Part shown: one piece after another, positions 51,362 through 61,136 of the stretch
How the letters are laid out: each line of letters starts with the position of its first letter
Position numbering within the stretch: the stretch's first letter is position 1
Assembly (NCBI GenBank): GCA_020636225.1
Contig: JACJYI010000005.1
Location: forward strand, 390,001-454,000
Reading direction: 5' to 3'
From: Lewinellaceae bacterium
GTDB taxonomy: Bacteria; Bacteroidota; Bacteroidia; Chitinophagales; Saprospiraceae
Length of the DNA: 64,000 nt
Translations under genes and position numbers: made by a program
The notes under the pieces: model-generated
What the model was told of the DNA's origin: nothing
Seen by the model: only the letters and a program-made list of their open reading frames with translations
Databases searched by the model: none

Positions 51362-51916
51362 CTACTGCCCGGACAGACAGGCCTCCCTCAGGGCCATCAT
51401 GGCCACCAGGCCCTTCTCCCGGGTCAGGGCGCGATTGCGCTCCGGGATGGATTCCGGATCCGGATAATGCTCCAGCACCCTCGTGATGCTCGCTTCCCGG
51501 ATCAGGTGCAACATCGGATACGGGGATCGATTGGTATAGTTGGCCGGATCATCCGGCGCTGTATCCGCAAACTGATAGAGAGGGTGGAAGCTGGCGATCT
51601 GATAGATCCCCTCGTAATCCTGATCGATGAGCAGTTGCTCGGCCAGGTCGAGGACATCCAGGTAATCCAGGAAATCCGGATACTGATCGGGCAGCAGGAT
51701 CAGGGTGGTCTCTGTGTCGGGATGCTCATCCAGATGGTACGCCTCCCGGATCACACGTTCCAGCAGGTGTTGGAGCGACCCGTCGGTGAGGACCACATAG
51801 CGAATGCGATCCTCCTGGAAGGGTTTGGCGGCGAAGGGGCAGAAGCCCATGCCGATGACCACCTGGCTGACCCATTGACGGGTATGGTGGATGATCTCCT
51901 GTTCAATGTGGTTCAT
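51362..51916 (-). CDS. DUF1415 family protein
   Basis: 184 residues from 51916 (MNHIEQEIIHHTRQWVSQVV); in-frame start at 51958 precedes it. VIGMGFCPFA (Cys), TETTLILLPDQYPDFLDYLD, YQIASFHPLYQFAD, NRSPYPMLHLIREASI and PERNRALTREKG match DUF1415, a conserved cytosolic protein of unknown function with conserved Cys and His. Convergent with the OmpA gene. Confidence 0.85.
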   Translation of the reverse strand: MNHIEQEIIHHTRQWVSQVVIGMGFCPFAAKPFQEDRIRYVVLTDGSLQHLLERVIREAYHLDEHPDTETTLILLPDQYPDFLDYLDVLDLAEQLLIDQDYEGIYQIASFHPLYQFADTAPDDPANYTNRSPYPMLHLIREASITRVLEHYPDPESIPERNRALTREKGLVAMMALREACLSGQ

Positions 51917-52026
51917 ATCCCCCCAAGATATGCTCCTCGTGGGAATCGCCCCGTGCATTTGGTCACCTGGTAGAAATTCTGTTCGGATTCATCGAAACGA
52001 ATGATCGAGGGTCCTCTTCGACAGGC

Positions 52027-52034
52027 TATATTTG
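52027..52034 (+). promoter_or_regulatory. -7 box of the epimerase-like gene
   Basis: TATATTTG, six bases before ATG 52040. A start at 52001 would lie upstream of it, so translation most likely begins at 52040 or 52049 from a very short leader. Confidence 0.55.
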
Positions 52035-52039
52035 GGAAA

Positions 52040-52969
52040 ATGAACGATATGCAAACCATCCTCGGTGCAGGCGGGGCCATTGGCACCCCACTGGCAAAAG
52101 AACTGACGGCCTATACCCGTGATATCCGACTGTTCGGTCGCCACCCGGTGAAAGTGAACGAGAGTGATCAGCTGATGACGGGTGACCTGACTTCGGCGGA
52201 GGATGTGGACAGGGCGGTCACCGGCTCCGAGATCGTCTATCTGGTGGCAGGTCTGCAATATGATCATCGGGTCTGGCGCCAGCAATGGCCGGTGATCATG
52301 ACCAATGTCCTGGCTGCTTGCGCTCAGCACGGAGCCAAGCTCGTCTTCTTTGACAATATCTACATGATCGACCGGGATCATCTGGGGCATATCACCGAAA
52401 CGTCACCTATCCGTCCGTCCAGCAAGAAAGGACTGGTCCGGGCCACGCTGGTCCACATGATCGAGGAAGCCCGCGAGGCCGGTACAGTGGACGCCATGAT
52501 CGTCCGGGCGGCCGACTTTTATGGCCCCCGGGTCGGCAGCAGCGTCCTGCAGGAGACGGTCTACAAACCATTCCGGGAGGGGAAGAAAGCCAACCTGTTG
52601 GCTGATCCGCGACATATTCACACCTATACATTTACCCCGGATGCGGCCAGGGCAACGGCTCAGCTCGGGAATACCCCGGAAGCCTTCGGGGAGGACTGGC
52701 ATCTGCCTACGACCCATGAGCGATTGACGGGGAAGGACTGGATCCGGCTCTTTGCCGAAGAGATGGGTGTCAACCCCGGCTATCGGGTCATGCCGGGATT
52801 CCTGTTATCCCTGATGGGCCTCTTTGTTCCCATTCTCCGGGAGATGAAGGAGATGAACTATCAGTTCGATCGGGACTATGTCTTTGACAGCAGCAAGTTC
52901 GAACAGCGGTTCGGCTGGGGTGCCACGGATCCCCAGGAGGGGGTCAAGGCAGTGGTCAAGGCAGGGTGA
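52040..52969 (+). CDS. NAD(P)-dependent epimerase/reductase-like SDR protein
   Basis: 309 residues. Extended/atypical SDR fold: N-terminal nucleotide loop GAGGAIGTPLAKEL, DLTSAEDVDRAVTGSEIVYL, VFFDNIYMIDRDHLGHITET, and an active-site region VRAADFYGPRVGSS. The usual YxxxK appears as a variant near TSPIRPSSKKG and cannot be assigned with certainty. It likely acts on a small sugar, flavonoid-like or lipid substrate, or as an NAD-binding protein. Start chosen by the promoter box at 52027. Confidence 0.8.
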   Translation: MNDMQTILGAGGAIGTPLAKELTAYTRDIRLFGRHPVKVNESDQLMTGDLTSAEDVDRAVTGSEIVYLVAGLQYDHRVWRQQWPVIMTNVLAACAQHGAKLVFFDNIYMIDRDHLGHITETSPIRPSSKKGLVRATLVHMIEEAREAGTVDAMIVRAADFYGPRVGSSVLQETVYKPFREGKKANLLADPRHIHTYTFTPDAARATAQLGNTPEAFGEDWHLPTTHERLTGKDWIRLFAEEMGVNPGYRVMPGFLLSLMGLFVPILREMKEMNYQFDRDYVFDSSKFEQRFGWGATDPQEGVKAVVKAG

Positions 52970-53100
52970 GCAGATCAACCGGTACCCGGAACATTGCTGC
53001 GATTGTCCGGTTATTCCGTAAGTTCGAAGGAACTGAGCTTCCGGTAGTCCTGTTGTAACAGGAATACACCGTCGACTGAACAACCAACTATTCTTCCTCT

Positions 53101-56007
53101 ATGCGTGATCTGCCTGGTATTCTGATCCTAATCTGCTTTCTCCTGGCGGGGTCCCTGATTGCCCAGCAGAAACCAAAACGTCCGGAAGATATTCGGGCCA
53201 TGGTCCAGACCTATAAAAAGGAGCCACGGGGTCCCTATCGGGATATCCGCTGGTTTTGCCCGGATGGGTCGACCCGCGCCGCCAGGGATCCATGTCCGGA
53301 GAAAAATGGGGTGCAGCACGCCCGTTACCGGGAGGAGGTCGAAGCGCTGGGTCGGACCAATCACATTTTCCTCGGTCAGATCCTGGCCGGGATGGATCCC
53401 GGGACGTTCTGGGATGCCGGTCAGGGACAATCCCGGGTCAAGCAATACCAGCTGGCCAACTTCCTGCAGCATGCAGACAATGGCTGGATCCTTCGTCGGG
53501 CAAGATATTATCGCGGTGCGATCCAGGAAGAGGATGAGGCCGGTTGGGGCATTGCCTTTTACCACTGGATATTCAGGGACACGCAACCGGTCCGGGAACA
53601 GTTCTTCCTGATCCGCCAGTCCGCTAGGGATATTCCCCATGCCGCGGACAATCAGGTGGCCCAACGGATCCGGGCGAATTCCAGGGCCATCGCAGACACG
53701 CTGCCCTCCTTCATGGACCTGCGGGTCAAGATCCATGGCCGGCCTGATGCGACCGACCTGGAGAAGACCAGGACATTCTACAACCGCAACAAGAAGAACC
53801 TGATCCCCTATGTATCCGACCTCTTCGAGGCCCTGATCGCGGATCTGGAGATCCGTTACAAGCCATTAACCCAGACCGATCTGGACCAGTATACCAAACG
53901 ATTCCCCAAGGGTTCTGCATTGCGGGAACAGTATAAGCGGTTTCTGGTCGATTTCCAGAGGGAAAAGGGAGTAGCACAGAAAAGCCTCCTGCTGGCCGAT
54001 CAGCTGCTTCACCTGCGGGATCACATGAGCGATTCCATTCCACCGAAGGCACGGCTGGCCTGCCTGGATCTCAGCCTGACCCTGGAAGACGCCTTGTTGC
54101 AACACCTGGCCAAACGGACACCGACCACCTTGCAGGATCGGTTTGTCAAGGTCCGCTGTCTGGCCCAGGTGGCCGCAGCGACGGGATTCCTGGAACGCTG
54201 GGAATGGGACCTGGCCTCCGAATCCCTCCGTGTGGATACCAGTCAGGCGATCACCCTGGGGCAGTTGCAGGACTTTACCCGGCAGGCGCAGGCGGTTGTG
54301 GAGTGGGGCACGGGGATGGTGCGGGCGACCTACGGAGAGGTGGTCAGGCAATATGCGGCGTTCGAGCCCTTGGCCAACGGATATCCGGATGATATCGTCA
54401 GATCATCCGTGCTGCTGCCACTCGGCCAGGAAGTCGCCGTGCTGGCGGGTCGGTATGCGGAGGCCGCCGGGCTAGCCAACCAGGTCATGGGGATTCCAGG
54501 GGCCAATGGCCTGCGCGGCCTGAATCCCGGGTATGCCCTCGGTGAGCTGGTGGTGGTCGATGACCAGGCGGCTGATATCGATGTGTCGGCTGACAAGATC
54601 TACATCTTCCATCATCCTCCTTCCGACCTGAAGCCCATCGCCGGGATTGCCACGGTCAGCGAAGGAAACCTCGTATCTCATGTCCAGCTCCTGGCCCGAA
54701 ATCTGGGCATACCCAATGCCGTGCTGAGTGCCCGGGACCTGGAGGACCTGAAGGCCTTTGCCGGTCAGCAAGTGTTCTATGCTGTCTCCAATTCGGGGAC
54801 GGTGATCCTCAAGCCGGCCACAGAAATGACCCCGGTGGAATCCGATCTGTTTGCCAGGAGCGTCCGGGCAGAAGAGAAGATCCGGGTCCCCCTGGAGGCG
54901 ATGGACCTGTCGGTGAGATCCGTTGTCAACCTGCGGTCCGTCAAGGCTGCCCAGTCCGGAGTCTGGTGCGGGCCCAAGGCGGCCAATCTGGGCGAGCTGA
55001 AATCCTTGTTTCCTGCCCATGTAGTGGAAGGACTGGTGCTGCCGTTCGGCCTGTTTCGGGCCCACATGGATCAGCCTATGCCGGGATCCCAGGACACCTA
55101 CTGGTCCTTCCTGACGGGTATCTTCCATCGGGCAGAAAATATGCGCAAGGGTGGTGCCGCCGAGGAGAAGATCGAAACCATGGTACTGGCCCAGCTGGCC
55201 CAGCTTCGGGATGCCATCAAGGTCATGCCCTTCCTTCCCGGCGTGCAGGAGGAGATCCGACAGCAATTTCAACAGGTGCTGGGTGGCAAGATGGGGTCGG
55301 TTCCGGTCTTTGTCCGCAGTGATACCAATATGGAGGACCTGAAGGATTTTACCGGTGCCGGTCTCAACCTGACCCTGTTCAATGTCCTGGAGGAGGAAAA
55401 GATCATGCAGGGTATCCGCGACGTTTGGGCTTCCCCGTATTCGGAGCGGAGTTACCGTTGGCGACAGCGATACCTGCTCGATCCGGAGAATGTCTACCCA
55501 TCCATCCTGATCATTCCGAGCGTCGATGCTGATCGATCAGGCGTGATGATCACCAAGGGTGTGACCACCGGCCGGGATGACCAGGTCACGGTGGCCTTCA
55601 GCCGGGGGGTAGGCGGAGCGGTGGATGGTCAGGCGGCAGAGTCCTGGCTGATCGGGTCAGATACCACGGTTCAATTGCTGGCTCCGGCCCGGGAGATCCA
55701 GTACAGGTCGATCCCGGCGACGGGCGGCACGGTGCAGGTGTACACTCATCTGGCCGACCGGCTCCTGTCGGCAGATGACCTCATGGCCTTGAAGAGCATG
55801 GCAGCGGCCATCCAAATGAACATGCAAGCCGGAGGACCCCTGGATATTGAACTGGGATTCAAGGGCGATCGGATCTGGCTGTTCCAGGTCAGGCCGTTTG
55901 TGGAGAACAAGAAAGCTGCTGCTTCGGCCTATCTGCTGTCGATCTCGCCCACACCTGATCTGTCGAAATCGATCCCGTTTCACGAAACCGATGACCATGA
56001 TGAGTAA
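53101..56007 (+). CDS. Exported dikinase-like protein (phosphohistidine plus PEP-synthase-type ATP-grasp)
   Basis: 968 residues, with a clear signal peptide (LPGILILICFLLAGSLIAQQ). About 30-480 is helical with no named family. About 495-600 is a phosphohistidine domain with His527 in EGNLVSHVQLLARNLGIPN. About 630-945 is a PEP-synthase/PPDK N-terminal ATP-grasp domain (GPKAANLGELKSLFPAHV, VPVFVRSDTNMEDLKDFTGA, and DIELGFKGDRIWLFQVRPF with the metal-binding end). The order His-domain then ATP-domain is that of glucan/phosphoglucan water dikinases rather than of PEP synthase. The export signal is odd for an ATP user. The following serine hydrolase gene overlaps its end. Confidence 0.8.
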   Translation: MRDLPGILILICFLLAGSLIAQQKPKRPEDIRAMVQTYKKEPRGPYRDIRWFCPDGSTRAARDPCPEKNGVQHARYREEVEALGRTNHIFLGQILAGMDPGTFWDAGQGQSRVKQYQLANFLQHADNGWILRRARYYRGAIQEEDEAGWGIAFYHWIFRDTQPVREQFFLIRQSARDIPHAADNQVAQRIRANSRAIADTLPSFMDLRVKIHGRPDATDLEKTRTFYNRNKKNLIPYVSDLFEALIADLEIRYKPLTQTDLDQYTKRFPKGSALREQYKRFLVDFQREKGVAQKSLLLADQLLHLRDHMSDSIPPKARLACLDLSLTLEDALLQHLAKRTPTTLQDRFVKVRCLAQVAAATGFLERWEWDLASESLRVDTSQAITLGQLQDFTRQAQAVVEWGTGMVRATYGEVVRQYAAFEPLANGYPDDIVRSSVLLPLGQEVAVLAGRYAEAAGLANQVMGIPGANGLRGLNPGYALGELVVVDDQAADIDVSADKIYIFHHPPSDLKPIAGIATVSEGNLVSHVQLLARNLGIPNAVLSARDLEDLKAFAGQQVFYAVSNSGTVILKPATEMTPVESDLFARSVRAEEKIRVPLEAMDLSVRSVVNLRSVKAAQSGVWCGPKAANLGELKSLFPAHVVEGLVLPFGLFRAHMDQPMPGSQDTYWSFLTGIFHRAENMRKGGAAEEKIETMVLAQLAQLRDAIKVMPFLPGVQEEIRQQFQQVLGGKMGSVPVFVRSDTNMEDLKDFTGAGLNLTLFNVLEEEKIMQGIRDVWASPYSERSYRWRQRYLLDPENVYPSILIIPSVDADRSGVMITKGVTTGRDDQVTVAFSRGVGGAVDGQAAESWLIGSDTTVQLLAPAREIQYRSIPATGGTVQVYTHLADRLLSADDLMALKSMAAAIQMNMQAGGPLDIELGFKGDRIWLFQVRPFVENKKAAASAYLLSISPTPDLSKSIPFHETDDHDE

Positions 56008-57262
56008 AGAAGGATGGATCGTATTGGTATTGATCCTGGTCGTCCCGATCACCCTGTCAAGATCCTATCCCATCGACGGGTATGCCCATACGAATATCAG
56101 GCGACTGAAATACCTGGAGTTGGTCCAGGCAGGAGAGATCAAGGGAAAGGCCCCTGTGCCGGGGGCGACGAAATCCATCGATGATATCCATCTTCAGCTG
56201 GACGGAGAGCACGGAGCCGTATTGTCGGCCTTACCGGCACCGGATCCCGCCTTCCAGAAGGCCATCAATGGCCTGTTTCCCAATTTGAATGAGAACTATT
56301 CCATTTCGGTGTTGGACATCACCCCGGGCCGGCCGTTCCGGCTGGCGCAGCGGAGGGAACTGGTGGGCTACCAACCGGGTAGCGTGGGCAAGCTTGCCGT
56401 GGTCGCCGGCTTTTTTACCGAACTGGCCAGGATCTATCCGGATTCCTGGGAGAAGCGGCAGGACCTGTTGTGTACCCGGATGGTCAGGGGAGGGCAATGG
56501 GCCATGACCGATTCGCATACCGTTCTTTTTTTCGATCTGGAGGAGCTTCGGCTGGTGAAGCGAACGCTGAAACCCGCTGATGAGTTTCTGCTCTATGAGT
56601 GGCTGGACCATATGCTGTCGGTCAGCAACAATGGTGCAGCCAGTGTCTGCTGGCGGGAGGCCATCCTCATGCGGGTCTTTGGAGCCGGCTATCCGACGTT
56701 GAGCGAAGAGGCTGCCGAGGCGTGGTTCAGGGAGACGCCCAAGTCGGAATTGGCCGACATCGCCAATGCCGTGGTCAATGAGCCACTGCGCCGTCTGGGT
56801 ATCTCGGAGGATGAATGGCGGTTGGGCCAACTGTTTACCAGGGGGGGGACATCCTACATTCCGCCCAAGGGTGGCAGCATCGGGACGCCCAACGGGTTGA
56901 TGAAATTCCTGGTCGCCCTGGAACGCGGGGTCATTGTCGATGCATCTTCCAGTCTGGAGATCAAGCGCTTGCTCTACATGACGGACCGACGCATCCGGTA
57001 TGCCAATGCTCCCGCTTTGCGCAAGGCAGCGGTGTATTTCAAGTCGGGCAGCCTGTACAAGTGTGCACCGGAAGAGGGGTATGTGTGTGAGAAGTACAAA
57101 GGCAACGTCGACAATTTCATGAATTCGGTGGCCATCGTCGAACATCCGGATGGGGTGACCTATCTGGTGGCCCTGATGTCCAATGTGCGCAAGAAGAATT
57201 CCAATCTGGACCACATGGCCCTGGCCGCTTCGATCGATAAACTGGTCCGCAAGGCGCCTTGA
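55997..57262 (+). CDS. Class-A beta-lactamase-like / penicillin-binding serine hydrolase 1
   Basis: 421 residues from ATG 55997 (others at 55991 and 56000), overlapping the upstream stop by 11 bp, so the two are translationally linked. N-terminal hydrophobic segment suits a signal or anchor. Motifs: S129-V-G-K132 (SxxK), S210-N-N (SxN), K349-S-G (KxG). The catalytic triad of the penicillin-recognising family is complete, with an unusually long insert between SxN and KSG that includes CVREAILMR-like CWREAILMR. A periplasmic peptidase/transferase or beta-lactamase-like enzyme; substrate not predictable. Confidence 0.82.
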   Translation: MMSKEGWIVLVLILVVPITLSRSYPIDGYAHTNIRRLKYLELVQAGEIKGKAPVPGATKSIDDIHLQLDGEHGAVLSALPAPDPAFQKAINGLFPNLNENYSISVLDITPGRPFRLAQRRELVGYQPGSVGKLAVVAGFFTELARIYPDSWEKRQDLLCTRMVRGGQWAMTDSHTVLFFDLEELRLVKRTLKPADEFLLYEWLDHMLSVSNNGAASVCWREAILMRVFGAGYPTLSEEAAEAWFRETPKSELADIANAVVNEPLRRLGISEDEWRLGQLFTRGGTSYIPPKGGSIGTPNGLMKFLVALERGVIVDASSSLEIKRLLYMTDRRIRYANAPALRKAAVYFKSGSLYKCAPEEGYVCEKYKGNVDNFMNSVAIVEHPDGVTYLVALMSNVRKKNSNLDHMALAASIDKLVRKAP

Positions 57263-57308
57263 TCGGATCATTCATCCACGACACATGCCTCCTGCCTTGA
57301 ACGCTTGA

Positions 57309-60122
57309 TCAGGAGGAAAGCCGATCCAGTCCTTCCTGTGCTGCCTTCCGGATCCTTGGGTTGGTGGATTGGACCAGGGTCCTGTATCTGGGCAGGTTTT
57401 CCGGATCACCCGATTCGTTCATCACCCGGATGACGGCCAGCTTGATCTTCTCATCCCGGCCCTGGATCAGCTGGTCAAAGCAGTCCTGTTCCGTAGGTGC
57501 AGTCAGGTTGAGAGGTTGCAATGCATTTTCGGTGGCCGGGTCGATCAGAGTGGATTCGATGATGGGGATCAGGATCTTCTTCAGATCGGGTTCGAGGATA
57601 TTGTCCAGGAACTCGACGGCATTGAACCGCACATTCGGATTTTGCCCCTTGATCCCTTCGTAGATCGGATTGATCTGCGCGGGGGAATACTTCAAGCCCA
57701 AAAGATGGAAGATCCGGTCAAGCGTGCCATCCAGACGACGTTCCAACAGGGTGGCCAGTTCCTTGCGGGCTTGCTGGACGGACTGTTCATCCTGGTCCTG
57801 CAACAATCGTTGCGTGTACAGATGGCCCAGCGTATCCTTGTACAGGTGCGTTTCCTGGATGATCAGCCGGATGATCTCCTTCTCACTGATGTGCAGGTCG
57901 GGGAAGCGATCGCGAAGGACCTGCAGCGACCGAAGGGCCGCCAGGCGCATCCCGATATCCGGCCGGCGGACCATCTCAAAGAGGAAGCTGACCGCCCGGG
58001 GGGAATGGATATCCTCAAACAGTACAGGCAGGAAGACACCCTGTTCCCTGGAAATGGATTGGTCATCCAGGCGACTCTGCAGATGAGGGATGAGATCGAC
58101 GCCATATTGGGACAGTGCCTTGCAGGCAACATCTCTGGTGGGTTTGCCGGGCAGATGATCCAGGAGGACAGGGATGAACTCCGGGGCTTCGGTCAGACCC
58201 ATGGCCAGCAGGACCTCCTGGCGGATGGCCGGGTCTTCATCGGCGAGGAAGCGGTCCAGCAATCCATATTGTGACCGGATCCGGCCATGACCGATAGCGC
58301 GGATGATCATGATCTTGTACAGCCGGCGGATGTTCGGATCGCTGATCATGCCCAGGTATTGGGTCTTGTCAGCCACCCGCTCCCCGATCTCGAAGATCCG
58401 CTGCATCTCCGGATTGTTCCTGGACTCCATCGCCAGGCCGACGAGGGCAGCCCCGTTGATGATCGGGTCGTCATCCTGCAGGTAGCGATGGATCAATTGC
58501 ACCCGGTCGCGACGGGCATGGCGCAGGATGGCTGTAAAGGCATGATAACGGACCTCTGCGTCTGGATCCTGGAGAAACGGTTCGATCCGGCTGAGGATGC
58601 CATGGTCGGGGTGAAAGTAGAGGCAACGGAGGGTTGCGGTGCGCACGGCAGCGGATTCGTGCCCGAGCAGTGGCAATGTATCGGGGATCAGTCGGATCTC
58701 TTTCAGTTCGACGATCTTGCCCAGGACAAAGAGCAGTTGGCTTTCCGTCCCGGTGCGCAGCACTCTTCGCATGCCTTCCAGAACAGACTGGTCCGTGAGA
58801 TCGGGATCGTCTTTCCGTTTTTCCGGGCTGGCACCTTCGAGGTTTTCCTGGAAACTGCGGACGTACTCTTTCCGGATCTGGTAGGCAAAGCGGATCCAGA
58901 GACCGATCAGGAGGATGATCAGGAGGCTGACGGCGCGCAGTGGCAGGTTGAGGCCATTGATGACAAAGAGCAGCAGAAGGCCCCCGATACCGGTAGCCGC
59001 CGTATCGACGAACACGTCGATGAATGTCTTGGCCTGGCTCTTCGTGGCCAGTGGGATCGGCAGGATCAGGAGCTCAATGGCGGCTTTGTTGATGGACTGC
59101 TTGATGGACACATCGAACAGTTTCAGGGCAATGCCCGCCCAGAGTACCGGGGTGATGAGCACCAGGGTAGCTCCTCCGAACAGGGCCAGGGGCAGGACGA
59201 ACAGGGATTTTCCGACGCCATAAACCCCGACCACCCGGCGGGTGATGAAGATCTGGATGACCAGGGAAATGATATTGAAGGTGGAGAACCAGAAACCGAA
59301 GAAGGCAGCCAGCCGGTCGGCATTAGGATACGCGGCGGAGGCCAGGGCACTGTATTGATATTCCACGAGCTTGGCGATCACGATACTGATCCCCACGATC
59401 AGGGCCAGCAGGGTGAGGTGCCGGGAGCGGCGAATGACCTGGAGGGGATTGCCCTTCAGGCCATCTGTCCTGGCCGTGGATCGGATCTGGTCGGGCGTGA
59501 TATAGTCTTTCCAGATGGTGCGATTGACGAAGAATCCTCCGGCGAGGAGACCGGCTGCCAGGAAGAGGAGATTCTCGTTGGAGAGGAGAGGCGCAAATAC
59601 CGAGGTGATATAACCGCCCATCACCCCACCCGCGATGGCTCCGGCGCCCACCAGGCTGAAGAGGCGTTTGGCCTCCAGGGGGTTGAAGACCAGGTTGGCC
59701 AGGATCCAGAATTGTGAGGTGGTCAGCAGGGCAAAGATGACCTCCCCGATGTAGAAGACGTAGATCAGCCACTTGCCCGCCCAGCCCAGGTGCAGCAGGA
59801 TGCCGATCACGACCATCACCGGTATGGAGACCTGGTAGGTGCGCAGGATCATCCGGTGCAGGGAGACCCGGTGCAGGGCCCGGGCATACAGTACGGAGAC
59901 CAGCATGGCCAGACTGGAGACCAGCAGAAACAGTGAAGGGAGGCTCTTGATCCCGACGTAAGAGAGGAACAGGGCGTTGACAACCGGCTTGATGATCATC
60001 AACGTACTGATGATCAGGAAGATGTTCGTGCCCATCAGGGACACCCGGCGCAGTTCACCGGGCCGAATGTCAAAGGTTCGACGGAGGAGTTCTACCCCTT
60101 GCTCCGCCAGTTTCGGAAACAT
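57309..60122 (-). CDS. NTT-type nucleotide transporter fused to HEAT repeats
   Basis: 937 residues. The N-terminal about 430 residues contain about a dozen membrane helices with a pattern of ADP/ATP carrier-type (NTT/Tlc) permeases: LMIIKPVVNALFLSYVGIKS, FWILANLVFNPLEAKRLFSLV, KLFDVSIKQSINKAAIELL. The C-terminal about 500 residues are HEAT-like repeats (VRTATLRCLYF, VRYHAFTAILRHAR, IRQEVLLAMGL). NTT-HEAT fusions are known in free-living bacteria; their substrate is not settled. Its start is 3 bp after the stop of the neighbouring serine hydrolase 2, so they form an operon. Confidence 0.82.
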   Translation of the reverse strand: MFPKLAEQGVELLRRTFDIRPGELRRVSLMGTNIFLIISTLMIIKPVVNALFLSYVGIKSLPSLFLLVSSLAMLVSVLYARALHRVSLHRMILRTYQVSIPVMVVIGILLHLGWAGKWLIYVFYIGEVIFALLTTSQFWILANLVFNPLEAKRLFSLVGAGAIAGGVMGGYITSVFAPLLSNENLLFLAAGLLAGGFFVNRTIWKDYITPDQIRSTARTDGLKGNPLQVIRRSRHLTLLALIVGISIVIAKLVEYQYSALASAAYPNADRLAAFFGFWFSTFNIISLVIQIFITRRVVGVYGVGKSLFVLPLALFGGATLVLITPVLWAGIALKLFDVSIKQSINKAAIELLILPIPLATKSQAKTFIDVFVDTAATGIGGLLLLFVINGLNLPLRAVSLLIILLIGLWIRFAYQIRKEYVRSFQENLEGASPEKRKDDPDLTDQSVLEGMRRVLRTGTESQLLFVLGKIVELKEIRLIPDTLPLLGHESAAVRTATLRCLYFHPDHGILSRIEPFLQDPDAEVRYHAFTAILRHARRDRVQLIHRYLQDDDPIINGAALVGLAMESRNNPEMQRIFEIGERVADKTQYLGMISDPNIRRLYKIMIIRAIGHGRIRSQYGLLDRFLADEDPAIRQEVLLAMGLTEAPEFIPVLLDHLPGKPTRDVACKALSQYGVDLIPHLQSRLDDQSISREQGVFLPVLFEDIHSPRAVSFLFEMVRRPDIGMRLAALRSLQVLRDRFPDLHISEKEIIRLIIQETHLYKDTLGHLYTQRLLQDQDEQSVQQARKELATLLERRLDGTLDRIFHLLGLKYSPAQINPIYEGIKGQNPNVRFNAVEFLDNILEPDLKKILIPIIESTLIDPATENALQPLNLTAPTEQDCFDQLIQGRDEKIKLAVIRVMNESGDPENLPRYRTLVQSTNPRIRKAAQEGLDRLSS

Positions 60123-60125
60123 GGA

Positions 60126-61136
60126 TCAGGCATTGCGGGAGGCCATCAGTGCGCGGTCGACCTGGCGGATCAGATCGCGCATCAATTGCTCACCCTCAGG
60201 TGTCTCGGCCAGACCGACCAGGATGTATTTTCTGTTCTTTCCCCACACCAGGACGGAGTCGGCATGCCAGTTCTTCCATGAACCGGATTTACGAAAGACC
60301 TGTGCATCCGGGGCGATGCGGTCCAGGACATTGACGAACTTGTGGTGCAGCTCTGGGTTGCCCATGATCTCCAGCATCTGCTTCGACCGCTCCGGGCTGA
60401 CCAGCAATCCATTGGCCAGCAAATAGTAATAGCGGCATACCTGCTCAGCCGTAGCTGCATGGCTGATATTCTTGATGGGATCACCATGTCGTGCCCCTCC
60501 ACGCCCATAGGCCTTGCCGACCCACAATCCACCCTTGTTGGAGCGGTCGTAGAACTGATAGCGAGGGTCCTGCATCACCCGGGCGATCTGATCGATCCCC
60601 ACCCGGTCGATCATCCGGGTCGTCGCGGCATTGTTGCTTTTTGCGATCATCAGGCGCATGTCCTGCTTGACCTCGGGGGTCTCTTTCAGGTCCCCGTTTT
60701 CGATGGCCTGGATGCTGGTGAGCAATACGGCAATTTTCGGCAGTGAAGCGGCATAGACCATCTCCTTCTTGTTGATCCCCGCATACCGGGCATGCAGCGG
60801 ATCTCGCATATCGACCAGGCCGATGCTCAGCTTCTTCGACCGGGCCAGTGCTGCCCAGGAAGGATTGGCGTCCAGGATGCGGTTGAGCTGAGCCTGCAAT
60901 TCCTCATCGGATAGTTCACTCAGCGGACACAGCAGGGAGTCGGGGACTTGCAGGGGGAGGGAGGTCAGGGCTTCCTCTGACAGTTCCACGGCAGGGGTCT
61001 CGGCCGGTGGGGCGAGAGGCTCATCTGTCCGGCTGCCGGTCCAGGCAAACAGGGAGAAAAGAAGTAGCGAGAAAACAGATATGGAGGCCCAGCGGAGAAT
61101 CCTTCCATGCTGGCGTGTGCTTGTTGTTTGCTGCAT
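60126..61136 (-). CDS. Class-A beta-lactamase-like serine hydrolase 2
   Basis: 336 residues. N-terminal membrane anchor (ISVFSLLLFSLFAW), then a Pro/Glu-rich linker. Motifs: S131-L-P-K134 (SxxK), S167-N-N (SxN), K283-S-G (KxG). Related in plan to the serine hydrolase at 55997-57262 but clearly a different subfamily. First gene of the operon with the NTT-HEAT protein. Periplasmic. Confidence 0.85.
   Translation of the reverse strand: MQQTTSTRQHGRILRWASISVFSLLLFSLFAWTGSRTDEPLAPPAETPAVELSEEALTSLPLQVPDSLLCPLSELSDEELQAQLNRILDANPSWAALARSKKLSIGLVDMRDPLHARYAGINKKEMVYAASLPKIAVLLTSIQAIENGDLKETPEVKQDMRLMIAKSNNAATTRMIDRVGIDQIARVMQDPRYQFYDRSNKGGLWVGKAYGRGGARHGDPIKNISHAATAEQVCRYYYLLANGLLVSPERSKQMLEIMGNPELHHKFVNVLDRIAPDAQVFRKSGSWKNWHADSVLVWGKNRKYILVGLAETPEGEQLMRDLIRQVDRALMASRNA

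Noticed and set aside
58287..59717. 476-residue forward frame opposite the NTT-HEAT gene
   Set aside because: Antisense shadow; Asp/Gln/Gly-rich with no start signal or motif.
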